A stretch of DNA of 64,000 bases from Nitrospira sp. MA-1 (lineage in GTDB: Bacteria; Nitrospirota; Nitrospiria; Nitrospirales; UBA8639), in contig JAQJDB010000002.1 of the NCBI GenBank assembly GCA_032139905.1, positions 1 through 64,000 on the forward strand. The letters run 5' to 3'. Below the pieces are notes generated by a model that was given only the letters and a program-made list of their open reading frames with translations, was not told the DNA's origin and did no database searches. Positions 27,384-36,570 of the stretch are shown here, one piece after another (position 1 is the first letter of the stretch; every line of letters starts with the position of its first letter). The position numbers and the translations under genes were made by a program.

Positions 27384-27709
27384 TGTCTAAAAATCCATTC
27401 TCTAATATGGGCAATCTTTTAAAGCAAGCCCAGGCCATGCAGGAAAAAATGGGAAAGATTCAAGAGGAAGCGGCCACGAAATCCGTCGAGGCTTCAGCCG
27501 GAGGCGGGATGGTGACCGTGGAAGCCAACGGCGCCATGCAATTAACCAAGCTGACCATCGATCCGGAAGTGCTGAAATCCGGTGACCATGACATGTTGCA
27601 AGACTTAATCGTCGCCGCATCCAATGAAGCCTTGCGAAAGGCGAAAGAACTCATGGCTGAAGAAATGAAATCTCTCACGGGAGGGATGGGCATTCCGGGC
27701 ATGTTCTAA
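27383..27709 (+). CDS. ybaB: YbaB/EbfC family nucleoid-associated protein
   Basis: A 108-residue small DNA-binding protein that forms dimers on the nucleoid. It has the typical Met-rich helical start (MGNLLKQAQAMQEKMGKIQEE), central SAGGGMVTVEANGAMQLTKL strand region and Met-rich end (GGMGIPGMF). It overlaps dnaX by one base and is followed 19 bp later by recR, the conserved dnaX-ybaB-recR order. GGAGG within the dnaX end serves as its ribosome site. Confidence 0.94.
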   Translation: MSKNPFSNMGNLLKQAQAMQEKMGKIQEEAATKSVEASAGGGMVTVEANGAMQLTKLTIDPEVLKSGDHDMLQDLIVAASNEALRKAKELMAEEMKSLTGGMGIPGMF

Positions 27710-27728
27710 TCATCAAACGAGGTTTATC

Positions 27729-28367
27729 ATGCTGGAAACCACTCCGACCAAACATACCAGGGCCAATAGCCAACCTCAGGGGCTGGTCGCTCGTCTCAGC
27801 CGTGAACTCGTGCGGTTGCCCGGTATTGGGCAAAAAACGGCTCAACGGCTGGCCTTTCATCTCATGAAAACGGACCGGGAAGAGGCGCTTCGCCTGGCCG
27901 ATGCCATTCGTGACGTGAAAGAAGGGGTCTCCTTCTGCACCCAATGCCGGAATATTGCCGAAGGTCCCCTCTGCGAAATTTGCCTGGACCCGAAACGGGA
28001 CACCACGACCATCCTCGTGGTGGAAGAACCCAGCACCCTCCATGCGATCGAACAAAGCCGGGCCTTTCGAGGCCTCTATCACGTGCTCTATGGGGCGCTT
28101 TCACCGCTGGACGGCATCGGGCCGGCAGATATCCGCACCCATGACCTGGAAAACCGGGTCCAGAACGGTGAATTCAAGGAAGTCATCGTGGCCACCAACC
28201 CCACGATTGAAGGAGAGGCCACCGCCATTTATCTGACCAAGCGATTAAAACCCTTGGGGGTCAAGGTCTCCCGTATCGCCTATGGCATTCCTGTCGGCAT
28301 GGATATCGAATATGCCGATGAGGTCACTCTACTCAAATCCATTGAAGGCCGCCGCGATCTCGGGTAG
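27729..28367 (+). CDS. recR: Recombination mediator RecR
   Basis: A 212-residue protein of the RecFOR pathway that helps load RecA at gaps. Helix-hairpin-helix LPGIGQKTAQRLAFHLM (about 33-49), zinc finger CTQCRNIAEGPLCEIC (about 75-90), Toprim domain ILVVEEPSTLHAIEQ (about 99-113), and the C-terminal ATNPTIEGEATA and SRIAYGIPVGMDIEYAD blocks. The first ~15 residues are a small extension. Convergent with the next gene, 11 bp between stops. Confidence 0.95.
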   Translation: MLETTPTKHTRANSQPQGLVARLSRELVRLPGIGQKTAQRLAFHLMKTDREEALRLADAIRDVKEGVSFCTQCRNIAEGPLCEICLDPKRDTTTILVVEEPSTLHAIEQSRAFRGLYHVLYGALSPLDGIGPADIRTHDLENRVQNGEFKEVIVATNPTIEGEATAIYLTKRLKPLGVKVSRIAYGIPVGMDIEYADEVTLLKSIEGRRDLG

Positions 28368-28378
28368 CCAGCACCCTG

Positions 28379-29305
28379 TTACCGTTTCGCTAAAACCTTT
28401 TGTTCAATCTGTTCGAACTGCTGGGGAAAATACCCCAACCATATCCCAACCTGTCTGATTTCATCCCGCCATTTTTTCTCATAGGCCCCTTCAGCCGACG
28501 CAAACGAAATTAAACTCGACAGGATTCCACTGACCTTGTCCTGTCCTACGCCATCCGCAAACAATTTCGGTATCGTCAATCCTTGGGACAGGCGAAGAAG
28601 ATTATCTTTTTCTTGGGAGGGAAGATCCAAATGACGAAAGACGGCACGAAGCCGTTTGAATTCGGGATCGTTCACTCGTTCAATCGCGCAGACGAACAGA
28701 CCACCCAGATTATAGCGTTCCGTGGAAGAAAGGAGTTCTCCTCCGGTCTTTGTCCCGGTTGAACGGGTAGGGGATGGAGCTGATCGACTTGGAGTCCGGG
28801 CCTGTGGATTCTTCGTTTGTGCCGTCACAACCTTCTTTTGAGAAAGCGAAGGCTCCTTCTTGGTGACCACAGATTTCGTGGCGGAAGGCCGTGGGGCAAC
28901 GATTGTGTTCTTCACAACCGAAGCCTTCTTCTTCTTGAGAGGCGACCGTTTTGGAGCAGCGGGCTTTTTGGCTGTGGGGGTGGAAACGGCTTTCACCACG
29001 TTCCTTTTTGTGGGGGTACGGGTCTTAGTATTCTTCACCACAGGTTTTTTTGGCGTACCCGTCTTTTTTGCAGAAACGCTTTTAGAGGAAGCTAATTTGG
29101 CTTTCGTTGGTGATTTTTTAGCGCCAACCGGCTTTTTCGCAGAAGGACCTTTGGAGGGAGTCTTTTTCTTTCCCAACGCTGTACCGGTTCTTGCCGGCTT
29201 TTTCGTCACAGCAGACTTAGAAGCCAGGGTCTTTTTTTTGGTTACGGATGGTTTCTTCGAAGAGGGCTTTGAAGCCACGCGACGAACAGATTTCTTTTGA
29301 GCCAT
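28379..29305 (-). CDS. Histone H1-like Lys/Ala/Pro-rich protein with conserved C-terminal domain
   Basis: A 308-residue protein in two parts. Residues 1-195 are low-complexity and very basic, built of KKP, KKT, AKKP and SVxKK repeats like histone H1 tails and bacterial nucleoid proteins. Residues about 200-308 form a well-structured, mostly helical domain (ERYNLGGLFVCAIERVNDPE to the end) that I do not recognise. DNA or nucleoid binding through the basic tail is a reasonable inference. It faces recR and diverges from the TIR gene. The basic half is an obvious hotspot for slippage. Confidence 0.75.
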   Translation of the reverse strand: MAQKKSVRRVASKPSSKKPSVTKKKTLASKSAVTKKPARTGTALGKKKTPSKGPSAKKPVGAKKSPTKAKLASSKSVSAKKTGTPKKPVVKNTKTRTPTKRNVVKAVSTPTAKKPAAPKRSPLKKKKASVVKNTIVAPRPSATKSVVTKKEPSLSQKKVVTAQTKNPQARTPSRSAPSPTRSTGTKTGGELLSSTERYNLGGLFVCAIERVNDPEFKRLRAVFRHLDLPSQEKDNLLRLSQGLTIPKLFADGVGQDKVSGILSSLISFASAEGAYEKKWRDEIRQVGIWLGYFPQQFEQIEQKVLAKR

Positions 29306-29530
29306 GCAGAGTCCTTTCTAGCACCTAATGTATGGATAATGTTTTAAAACCATGGGAAAGTTGCATCATTCGTTCAGGAAAAATGATAGTCATTTTTTTC
29401 TGTTTGGGCAAGGAAGAATTCGGAACACACAAGATCAGAGAGCTCCAATAATAACCCATCGTAAAACCTGTTGTTGATAAATTCATTGGCTTTTGCCAAC
29501 CTAACCTAAATCCTGGAGAGCACGCCACTG

Positions 29531-31588
29531 ATGAGTGAAACCATTCCCTCTCGTTTACCGGTGTTTGTGTGCTACGCCCACACAGATAATGAAAGTCCCG
29601 ATCCGAGCAAACGGTGGCTGGATCGCCTTTTGGAGCAATTGACTCCACTTGCCATTCAAGATCAAGTATGTGCCTGGTCCGACAAAGACATTGTGACCGG
29701 ACAGGATTGGCACAACCGAATACAGCAAACCTTAGAAAGCACCAGGACTGCAGTCTTGTTGGTCAGTCCCGCCTTTTTGGCTTCCACCTATATTCGAAAT
29801 AGTGAACTTCCGGTCCTTCTCAAGAATGCCAAAGACAGGGGAGTGATCATTCTACCCGTCATCGTACGCCATTGTTTGTTTAAAGAAACAACTTTCAAAT
29901 ACCCGGACCCGGTCCACGGCCCCGAAGAACTCTCTCTTGCCACCTTGCAGTCAGCAAACTCGCCAACCACACCGCTGAACTCCCTGGCTGAACATGAACA
30001 AGACCAGGTTCTCTTAGAGGTCGCACAGAGCCTGTTGAAAATTTTGAATCAATCCGGTCCAGCCCAACCATCTACCGGAAATACCCCTAAAACTATCTGG
30101 AACATTCCGCTTGACCGGAATCCGTTTTTTACGGGGAGAGAAGATATTCTTGGGGAAATTCACAAGGCGCTTCTCTCAACAAAACGGGCTGCGTTCTCAG
30201 GATTGGGAGGAATTGGCAAAACGCAAACGGCTATGGAGTATGCTTATCGCCACAAAGACGACTACAGCCATATTCTCTGGGTCAAAGCCGAATCCAAGGA
30301 ATCTCTCACATCAGACTTTGCCCAACTCGCCACGCCGTTGAACCTGCCGGAAAAACAGGTAAAGGATCAGCAAGAGTTCGTTAACGCCGTCCTTCGGTGG
30401 CTCAAACAACATGACGAATGGCTTTTGATCCTGGACAATGCCGATGACCTCTCCTTAATCCAGCCTTTCATCCAGGATTTTCAATCAGGCCATATACTGC
30501 TCACGACAAGAGCACAAGCGACAGGGACGATCTCACGTGTAGAAGTCAAAAAATTACCTGAGCAGGAAGGAGTAGTTTTTCTTTTACTGCGTGCCAAAAT
30601 GATCACTAAAGATACTTCCAATGACACCATTCCCCCAGAACTGCGCGATCAATCTCTTCCTATTGTCAGAGAACTCGATGGCCTACCCCTCGCCTTCGAC
30701 CAGGCTGGTGCCTACATTGAAGCAACCCATTGTGGATTAGCTGCCTACTTCGAACTCTATAAGTCGCATGGGATCGAACTTCTCAAGGAACGAGGTCTCT
30801 TTGCACCTGGACATCCTGATCCAGTCGCGACAACCTGGATTTTATCCTTTCAAAAAATCGAACAGGCTAATCCCGCCACTGCCGAGCTTTTAAGATGCTG
30901 TGCCTTTCTTCATCCCGATTCCATACCAGAAGAACTCATCATCGAGGGAGCGTCCGAACTTGGTCCGATTCTCGGACCGGTGGCTGGGAATACCCTATCG
31001 TTTAACAACGCCATAGGGGACATTTTAAAATTTTCCCTCATCCACCGGGACATGACAACCAAAACCTTGGACATCCATCGCTTGGTCCAAGCCGTCATCC
31101 TAAAGAGTCTTGATGGCGAGATACACCAGCAATGGAATGAACGATTCATTCGAGCCATGGACCATGTGTTTCCGTCACCAGAATTTGAAAATTGGCCACA
31201 ATGCGAACGTTTACTGGTCCAGGCTCAACACTGCACCTCAATGATTATCACCAACAACCTTGGGTCGCAGGAAGGGGCACGGATTTTAAACCAAACCGCA
31301 ATTTATCTTTACGAACGGGCCCGTTACCCCGACGCCGAGCCCCTCTTCCAGCGCTCCCTGGCCATTTGGGAAGAAGCCTTGGGGCCCACGCATCCCGATG
31401 TTGCCACCAGCCTCAACAATTTGGCGGGCCTCTATGACAGCCAAGGGCAGTACGGTAAAGCCGAGCCTCTCTACCAGCGCACCCTCACCATTTTGGAGGA
31501 AGCCTTAGGATTAGAACACCCCGACACGCAAACTGTGAGAGAAAACTATGAAGATTTTTTGAAAAAGATGGAGGGTGAGAATACTTAA
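29531..31588 (+). CDS. TIR / NB-ARC / TPR protein (STAND NTPase, probable immune-type effector)
   Basis: A 685-residue protein with a TIR domain at about 10-150 (LPVFVCYAHTDNES, then WSDKDIVTGQDW and STYIRNSELPVLL; the last Glu fits the NADase glutamate), an NB-ARC/STAND ATPase at about 190-480 (Walker A FSGLGGIGKTQTAMEYAY, Walker B WLLILDNADD, GLPLAFDQAGAYI), a helical region, and two kinesin-light-chain type TPRs at about 595-680. TIR domains in bacterial STAND proteins commonly degrade NAD+ after sensing phage; the TPR end would be the sensor. Only two TPRs remain, and their GC-rich codons differ from the rest, as in arrays that gain and lose units. It stands alone. Signalling roles outside defence are also possible. 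Confidence 0.85.
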   Translation: MSETIPSRLPVFVCYAHTDNESPDPSKRWLDRLLEQLTPLAIQDQVCAWSDKDIVTGQDWHNRIQQTLESTRTAVLLVSPAFLASTYIRNSELPVLLKNAKDRGVIILPVIVRHCLFKETTFKYPDPVHGPEELSLATLQSANSPTTPLNSLAEHEQDQVLLEVAQSLLKILNQSGPAQPSTGNTPKTIWNIPLDRNPFFTGREDILGEIHKALLSTKRAAFSGLGGIGKTQTAMEYAYRHKDDYSHILWVKAESKESLTSDFAQLATPLNLPEKQVKDQQEFVNAVLRWLKQHDEWLLILDNADDLSLIQPFIQDFQSGHILLTTRAQATGTISRVEVKKLPEQEGVVFLLLRAKMITKDTSNDTIPPELRDQSLPIVRELDGLPLAFDQAGAYIEATHCGLAAYFELYKSHGIELLKERGLFAPGHPDPVATTWILSFQKIEQANPATAELLRCCAFLHPDSIPEELIIEGASELGPILGPVAGNTLSFNNAIGDILKFSLIHRDMTTKTLDIHRLVQAVILKSLDGEIHQQWNERFIRAMDHVFPSPEFENWPQCERLLVQAQHCTSMIITNNLGSQEGARILNQTAIYLYERARYPDAEPLFQRSLAIWEEALGPTHPDVATSLNNLAGLYDSQGQYGKAEPLYQRTLTILEEALGLEHPDTQTVRENYEDFLKKMEGENT

Positions 31589-31650
31589 AAATTGATGCAA
31601 TCAACTAGAACAATCGATAATGCCCAGTGGTATGTGTATTCCTCTCCTAG

Positions 31651-31673
31651 CCCTCTCCCCACTGGGGAGGGGG
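31651..31673 (+). terminator. GC-rich hairpin after the TIR gene
   Basis: CCCTCTCCCC and GGGGAGGGGG pair around a 3-nt loop, 63 bp after the TIR gene stop. It lacks a clear U-run, so it may be a dispersed GC-rich hairpin repeat rather than a true intrinsic terminator. Confidence 0.4.
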
Positions 31674-31737
31674 AAATTCTCCGATTTTTCAATCTGCTTG
31701 GGACGTACCGAGACATCGGAACCGAAGCGGACAGTTG

Positions 31738-31864
31738 GCAGGATGGTCAAAATGGCCATTCAGCGCGGCCGCAGCAAGCGAAGGGACGAAACGTACTCAT
31801 GTACGTTGAGTTCCTAAGTGAAGCGAGAACAAAGCTGATGGCCATTTTCACCATCCTGTCAGGG
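31738..31864. repeat. Dispersed REP-like palindromic repeat, Nitrospira type
   Basis: A ~127-bp imperfect palindrome. The outer arms are GGCAGGATGGTCAAAATGGC (31738-31757) and, at the far end, GGCCATTTTCACCATCCTG (31842-31860). The centre has ACGTAC-TCAT-GTACGT. Between them is the CGCAGC/AAGCGAA and GAAGCGAGAACAAAGC pattern. I recall very similar palindromes (with CGTACGTTGAG and GCGAGAAC) scattered in Nitrospira genomes. It carries no real coding frame, and it ends at the stop codon of the next leftward gene. Confidence 0.65.
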
Positions 31865-32455
31865 GGAGACGCCGCTTTTCAGGACAATTTCGCATATATG
31901 ATCCAACCGTTCGATATGCTCATAGGCTGACCAGGGGTCCGGTGCCATGGAGCAGACTCCGTGATTGGCTTGGCCGACAATATCGTAATCGCCTGCCGGG
32001 TTGGCTTCTGTAACACCTAAGGCCTTCGCCGTGGCTTCTCCAAGTTCCGTACTGATGGCAGGAAGAGCGGGCGCGGTTGGCCCGATACGGGTGTAGCGGT
32101 AGATTTCCGGAAAGTCTTTGCAGATTTTCTGAAGATCGAACCCCCGATAGATGGCTGCGACCACATGGGTTGGATGCACATGCACGACGGCCCGCGTCCG
32201 ATTCATCCCTCTGGTCAGGAGATAATGCATATGCAGCTCACCGGAAGGATTGGTTCCGGGAGCCACCTGCAACTTCCCAGCGACAAACTTAATTTTGACC
32301 ATATGCTCGGGATGAACAATTGTCTTTCGCCAGCCTGAAGGAGTGACGTACAGGTAGACGCTCCTCGCTCGTCTGAGACTACAATTTCCGTCACGGCTGG
32401 TAATCCACCCCCGCTCATAACATCGCCGTAACACATCGCCTATGGCTGTAATCAT
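31859..32455 (-). CDS. Class II aldolase/adducin family protein
   Basis: A 198-residue protein of the FucA/AraD/adducin fold. The zinc-site histidines show in GELHMHYLL and VHVHPTHVV, the usual HxH arrangement, and a late His in GQANHGVCS. Members cleave or epimerise sugar phosphates, or process methylthioribulose phosphate; the substrate cannot be read from this sequence. The N-terminal phosphate loop is TSRDGNCSLRR. It is monocistronic, with the REP-like repeat touching its stop codon. Length is slightly below the usual 210-230. Confidence 0.8.
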   Translation of the reverse strand: MITAIGDVLRRCYERGWITSRDGNCSLRRARSVYLYVTPSGWRKTIVHPEHMVKIKFVAGKLQVAPGTNPSGELHMHYLLTRGMNRTRAVVHVHPTHVVAAIYRGFDLQKICKDFPEIYRYTRIGPTAPALPAISTELGEATAKALGVTEANPAGDYDIVGQANHGVCSMAPDPWSAYEHIERLDHICEIVLKSGVSP

Positions 32456-32680
32456 AGATTCATTTCCCCTCCATTATTGTTGAATAGGCCTTCATTTCCT
32501 CAGGAAGTTTACCATCCTGTTTTCTTTTCGTCTTACCCTTTCACAGAGCACATGCCTGGCTTTATCAGACATGATCCCGTAGATATACAGAGAGAACTCA
32601 CTGCTTCTGATGAGCGAGGGAAGCAGTCCAAGAACGTGGGATGGATCGCTCCGATACATAGATCGGGGGGATTCAATGCG

Positions 32681-33280
32681 TTACAAATATTCCGGGGTTT
32701 GTCCCCACGTCTCGGAAAACACAAATTCCCTCAACGGCTTACGAGACCGTGGCGCCAACTCCCGTTCACGAAGCCCATCAGGAAGTGTGGAAGCATCTCC
32801 CTGGTACCCGATGGCAATCCCGGTGACGGCTTCATAGCCGGCGGGAAGGGCATAGCGTTCGCGAATGGCGTCGGGAAGAATCCCAGCCATCTGATGAACC
32901 GACAGATCCATGGCTGTGGCTTGCATAACCAGATTGCCCACGGCCAACCCGATATCATGATAGGCATGGCGGTTGACCTCTCCATTATGATCAAAATGGA
33001 GTTTTGCCACGGTGAGCAGAAGGAGTGGGGCTCGCTTCGCCCAGATTTGGTTTCCCTCCACCAGACAACTCAGAAGCTTCTGATGGTTCTCGGGGTGCTC
33101 GATGGTCGCGAGAATAAAGACCCAGGGCTGTTCGTTAAAACAGGAGGAAGCCCATCGTGCTGCTTCCAACAAGCGTTGGATTTTTTCTCGTTCTACCGGC
33201 TGATCGGCAAAGGCCCTTGGACTCCAGCGACGGCCTAACAGATCATGAATGTGGAATTGCACCTCCGCGGGTTTTTCCAT
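32681..33280 (-). CDS. Nitroreductase-family FMN oxidoreductase
   Basis: A 199-residue flavoprotein. It has the N-terminal FMN-binding RRWSPRAFADQPVEREKI (about 17-34), then LLEAARWASSCFNEQPWVFI, the central HDIGLAVGNLVMQATAMDLSVHQMAG (read in parts) and the C-terminal GYQGD. Such enzymes reduce nitro or quinone compounds with NAD(P)H, or modify other substrates; the physiological one is unknown. GGAG-like bases precede the ATG. Its neighbours are an aldolase-family gene and a hypothetical gene on the same strand, about 50 bp upstream for the latter. Confidence 0.85.
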   Translation of the reverse strand: MEKPAEVQFHIHDLLGRRWSPRAFADQPVEREKIQRLLEAARWASSCFNEQPWVFILATIEHPENHQKLLSCLVEGNQIWAKRAPLLLLTVAKLHFDHNGEVNRHAYHDIGLAVGNLVMQATAMDLSVHQMAGILPDAIRERYALPAGYEAVTGIAIGYQGDASTLPDGLRERELAPRSRKPLREFVFSETWGQTPEYL

Positions 33281-33330
33281 GGTTTCTCCTGAGGGACATT
33301 ACCCCCACTTCACTTATTGATAATTCGGTC

Positions 33331-33909
33331 TTATGGTAGACGCCACTGGCCACATTCTTCTGGCTCCGGAATGCACCAGGCGATCTCCTCTACCTGGGTT
33401 AATTTGAGCTTCTCGGGATGCGGACGTAATCCATAAGAGAGATTTATATCGGACCTGTCTGTGTGTTCTCCACATGGACAGCATTCAGGTTCATCCGTAT
33501 CAGCATACAACAGTTCCATAAAGTCATGATCCCAGAAATACCGGTTGGTCATCGTCTCGAAATCCACCAACCCAAACCGGTACCCCCCTAGCATGGCAAA
33601 CGACACCGATCCTTCATAAATTTGATCGTTGTGCCACAGACAATAACTTTTGAGACATTCGTATACCAGAAGCCAATGATAGTCAGTTAATCGATAGACC
33701 ATTGCGGCCTCATGAGCCACCAGCAATTCCTCAAGCGTGATAAGTGCACTATAGGGAGTAAACAGCGTCCCCACGGCCGGATACTCCACCAACCAGGCCT
33801 CAACATCATTGTGAGACGCGACACGCCGCACGGCTTGCAGTTCGTGGTCAAGCGCTTGCCTCACAAAAGGGATAAACACGGCATCGGGTTGAGTCCGAAA
33901 ATACAGCAT
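33331..33909 (-). CDS. Hypothetical protein
   Basis: A 192-residue soluble protein without signal peptide. It begins MLYFRTQPDAVFIPFVRQAL and contains many Tyr/Trp residues, a central acidic-aromatic stretch (YFWDHDFMELLYADTDEPE) and a Cys pair CCPC that could bind metal. I recognise no domain. It lies 29 bp upstream of... its stop faces the nitroreductase start at 50 bp, and the receiver gene stop is 29 bp before its start, so all are leftward and could share a transcript. Confidence 0.65.
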   Translation of the reverse strand: MLYFRTQPDAVFIPFVRQALDHELQAVRRVASHNDVEAWLVEYPAVGTLFTPYSALITLEELLVAHEAAMVYRLTDYHWLLVYECLKSYCLWHNDQIYEGSVSFAMLGGYRFGLVDFETMTNRYFWDHDFMELLYADTDEPECCPCGEHTDRSDINLSYGLRPHPEKLKLTQVEEIAWCIPEPEECGQWRLP

Positions 33910-33938
33910 TGCTCGTGGGCCAAATAGGTAAACCCTGG

Positions 33939-34310
33939 CTAATTTTCGTGAAGGGCTTGTGTAACGAGGTCCGTTATGGCGTGCAATTGGAAAGGCTTAT
34001 CGATGGTGTGTTGAGCTCCTAAGCGACGAGCAAGGTCTAACAAATCGAGTTTGGCTCGCTCACTTCCGCCGGACATCGCGATGATTTTCACCTGAGGAAA
34101 TTCACGCCGCAAATCCAGTATGGTCTCAAGCCCCTCTTTTTCGGGCATAAGAATGTCTAAAATAATCAGATCGGCTGGGCGGTTGCGATATTCCTTGATG
34201 CCTTCGACTCCGTTTGTAGCACAGTCCACAGTATATCCCTTATCTTCCAAGGCCTGCTTCAACAAGTCACAAACCTGCCGATCATCATCCACAACAAGAA
34301 TGTTTGCCAT
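33939..34310 (-). CDS. Single-domain response regulator (receiver only)
   Basis: A 123-residue CheY-like receiver. The acidic pocket is in ILVVDDDRQ, the phospho-acceptor Asp in LIILDILMPEKEG (about residue 52), the conserved Thr/Ser position in IIAMSGGS and the Lys in TIDKPFQL. There is no output domain. ATG at 34310 is preferred; an in-frame GTG at 34328 has no better ribosome site. It lies 292 bp downstream of a hybrid histidine kinase on the same strand and may receive its phosphate. Confidence 0.88.
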   Translation of the reverse strand: MANILVVDDDRQVCDLLKQALEDKGYTVDCATNGVEGIKEYRNRPADLIILDILMPEKEGLETILDLRREFPQVKIIAMSGGSERAKLDLLDLARRLGAQHTIDKPFQLHAITDLVTQALHEN

Positions 34311-34602
34311 TATTTTGTCTCTTTCCACGCCCCACTCCGGATGGTCCTCTTCCTTTTCCCTAGGAACAGATCCACCACGAACTGTGCGACCAACTGTGGC
34401 TCCTCCAAAAATTAATGGTATGGGCCAAGCTCAAAACCTCCCGGCTCAGCCCTCGAACGTTATCGCCAATGAACCATCCACTTCTGGTATTCATGATTAT
34501 TGAATAACATTCCCGGAATACCCGGCATCTGCTGGAGTGATTCACCGCGCACCACCCAACCAAGAGAACCCTGGCTTACCCATGGATTCATCTTCGGATA
34601 AG

Positions 34603-36570
34603 TCAAGACTCGGCTAACGACGAAGGTGTTTTATCAAGCACATGGCGAATAATGGGAACCAGGTCCCGAATGGCCAATGGCTTCATTAAATAGCCCTGAA
34701 TTCCCAATGCCTTCGCTCGTTCCGCGGAAATCACATGACTGAATCCTGTACACAAAATTATGGGGAGGTCCGGGCGAATCCGCAGAAGCTCACGGGATAA
34801 GGCCTCGCCGGTCAATCCCGGCATTGCTTGGTCAGTAATGACGAGATCAAAACGATGCGGGTCTTCGCTAAATGTCCTCAGAGCTTCAATTGAACTCGTG
34901 TGCACTTCCACCGTATATCCCAGTTGCGTGAGAAGTTCCTTCCCAAGCCGCACAATGGTCTCTTCATCATCCACAAATAAAATTGATTCTTTCCCATTCT
35001 GAATAGCTTTTGGATCGTGGATAGGCTCAAAGACCTGGGTCGGAACAGTCGGGAGATAGACTTCGATCTTTGTCCCCTTATTCACGACACTCTGCACGAC
35101 AATGGCTCCTCTATGACCCGTAATAATTCCATGCACCACGGCCATCCCCATCCCAGACCCCTCGCCAATCGGCTTGGTGGTGAAGAAAGGATCAAACAAC
35201 CGCTCAAGTACCTCAGGAGTCATGCCCGAACCGGTATCTTCCACCGTCAACCGAACATGCGGACCAATATGTAATCCCGAGATAGCTCCGGTCAGGTCCT
35301 CCGTCACCTCCACATCCTCCAGAGCGACGTACAAAATCCCCCCGGGTTCTCGCATAGCATATTCAGCGTTGGTGCATAGATTGATAATGATCTGATGCAT
35401 TTGGGTCGGATCCGCGAGAATGGTGGACTCTGTTTTCAATGACTGACGGATCTCAATGGTGGTGGGAATCGTAGATCGTAAGAGTTTCAAGGCTTCCCGG
35501 ACGACCATGTGAAGAGGTGTGGGTTTCTTCCCCTGACCAGCTTGACGACTAAAGGTCAAAATTTGAAGCACTAAGTGCTTGGCTCGGTGACCCGCAGTCA
35601 GCACTTCTTGCAGATTTCGTTGAGTACGGCTTTCCTTTGGAACCGTGGCCAAGGCCAATTCGGTGTAGCCCAAAATTGCCGTTAAAATATTATTAAAATC
35701 ATGGGCGATGCCACCTGCCAACGTCCCAATAGCTTCCATGCGGCTTGATTGCCGAAATTGGCGCTCCGTTTTCGTGAGAGCCTCCTCCACACGCTTCCGT
35801 TCTGTAATGTCCTCCGCAACTCCCGCAAGACTCAGCAAGTCCCCATTGGACTTTCGAATTGGAACTGTTTGTATTCGCACCCACCGAATAGTATTATCCG
35901 GTCTCACAATCCGGCATTCTCCCTGAACCCCATTCCCATCCGGCTCAATTTGGTGAGTGAGAAATCGTGGTTGATCTTGAGGATGAATAGCATTCCATAG
36001 GCTTTGAGGGTCCTCTCTAAAACTTGCACAACTGCGACCCCAGACGGTTTCATATTGAGGGCTCACATACCAGACTTCGGACTGGTCGGGGGCAAAGACC
36101 CAAAACACTTCCTTAATATGATCCACCAGTTGCCGAAACCGTTCATCACGCTCTGTCAGAGATCTCTCCAGGTCTTTGGTGTATTCCGTCAGTTGGTCAC
36201 GAAACGTTCGACGAATAATACCAAGTAATTCGGATGGAGACCCTTCCCGTTTTATGTAGGAAACGGCGCTCTCACCTATGACACCCTTCGCTGAATCCAG
36301 GCTGGCAAAGGCTGCACTCAGGACCATCTGAATTTCTGCATTTTTCGACTTGAGAAGAGAAAGTAATGAAACTCCGGCGGCATCTGGCGCTTGCACATTG
36401 ACCACTGCGACCGCAAAACTTTCACATCTGGCAAACTCCGAAGCTTCCGCAGCCGTCCTGGCCCCCACCACCTGATAGCCTTCCTCAGCCAGATCATTGA
36501 CATTCATTTCCAATTGGCTTGGACGGTCTTCCACAATGAGAATTCGCAACCATTCCCTTCGCATCGTCAT
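34603..36570 (-). CDS. Hybrid histidine kinase: degenerate receiver, PAS, kinase, receiver
   Basis: A 655-residue cytosolic sensor without membrane segments. Domains: receiver-like (about 9-125), PAS with PAC (about 140-265), HisKA with phospho-acceptor His in GIAHDFNNIL (about 293), HATPase (about 390-515; NLCTNAEYAM, DTGSGM, GEGSGMGMAVVHG) and C-terminal receiver (about 530-650; Asp in LVITDQAMPGLTG). In the N-terminal receiver the usual acceptor Asp position reads VVNVQAPDAAG, so it probably cannot be phosphorylated. GGAGGG precedes the ATG by 5 nt. The C-terminal half follows the common PAS-kinase-receiver pattern. Confidence 0.9.
   Translation of the reverse strand: MTMRREWLRILIVEDRPSQLEMNVNDLAEEGYQVVGARTAAEASEFARCESFAVAVVNVQAPDAAGVSLLSLLKSKNAEIQMVLSAAFASLDSAKGVIGESAVSYIKREGSPSELLGIIRRTFRDQLTEYTKDLERSLTERDERFRQLVDHIKEVFWVFAPDQSEVWYVSPQYETVWGRSCASFREDPQSLWNAIHPQDQPRFLTHQIEPDGNGVQGECRIVRPDNTIRWVRIQTVPIRKSNGDLLSLAGVAEDITERKRVEEALTKTERQFRQSSRMEAIGTLAGGIAHDFNNILTAILGYTELALATVPKESRTQRNLQEVLTAGHRAKHLVLQILTFSRQAGQGKKPTPLHMVVREALKLLRSTIPTTIEIRQSLKTESTILADPTQMHQIIINLCTNAEYAMREPGGILYVALEDVEVTEDLTGAISGLHIGPHVRLTVEDTGSGMTPEVLERLFDPFFTTKPIGEGSGMGMAVVHGIITGHRGAIVVQSVVNKGTKIEVYLPTVPTQVFEPIHDPKAIQNGKESILFVDDEETIVRLGKELLTQLGYTVEVHTSSIEALRTFSEDPHRFDLVITDQAMPGLTGEALSRELLRIRPDLPIILCTGFSHVISAERAKALGIQGYLMKPLAIRDLVPIIRHVLDKTPSSLAES

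Noticed and set aside
31592..31930. 112-codon frame after the TIR gene
   Set aside because: It consists of a GC hairpin and the palindromic repeat; no ribosome site.
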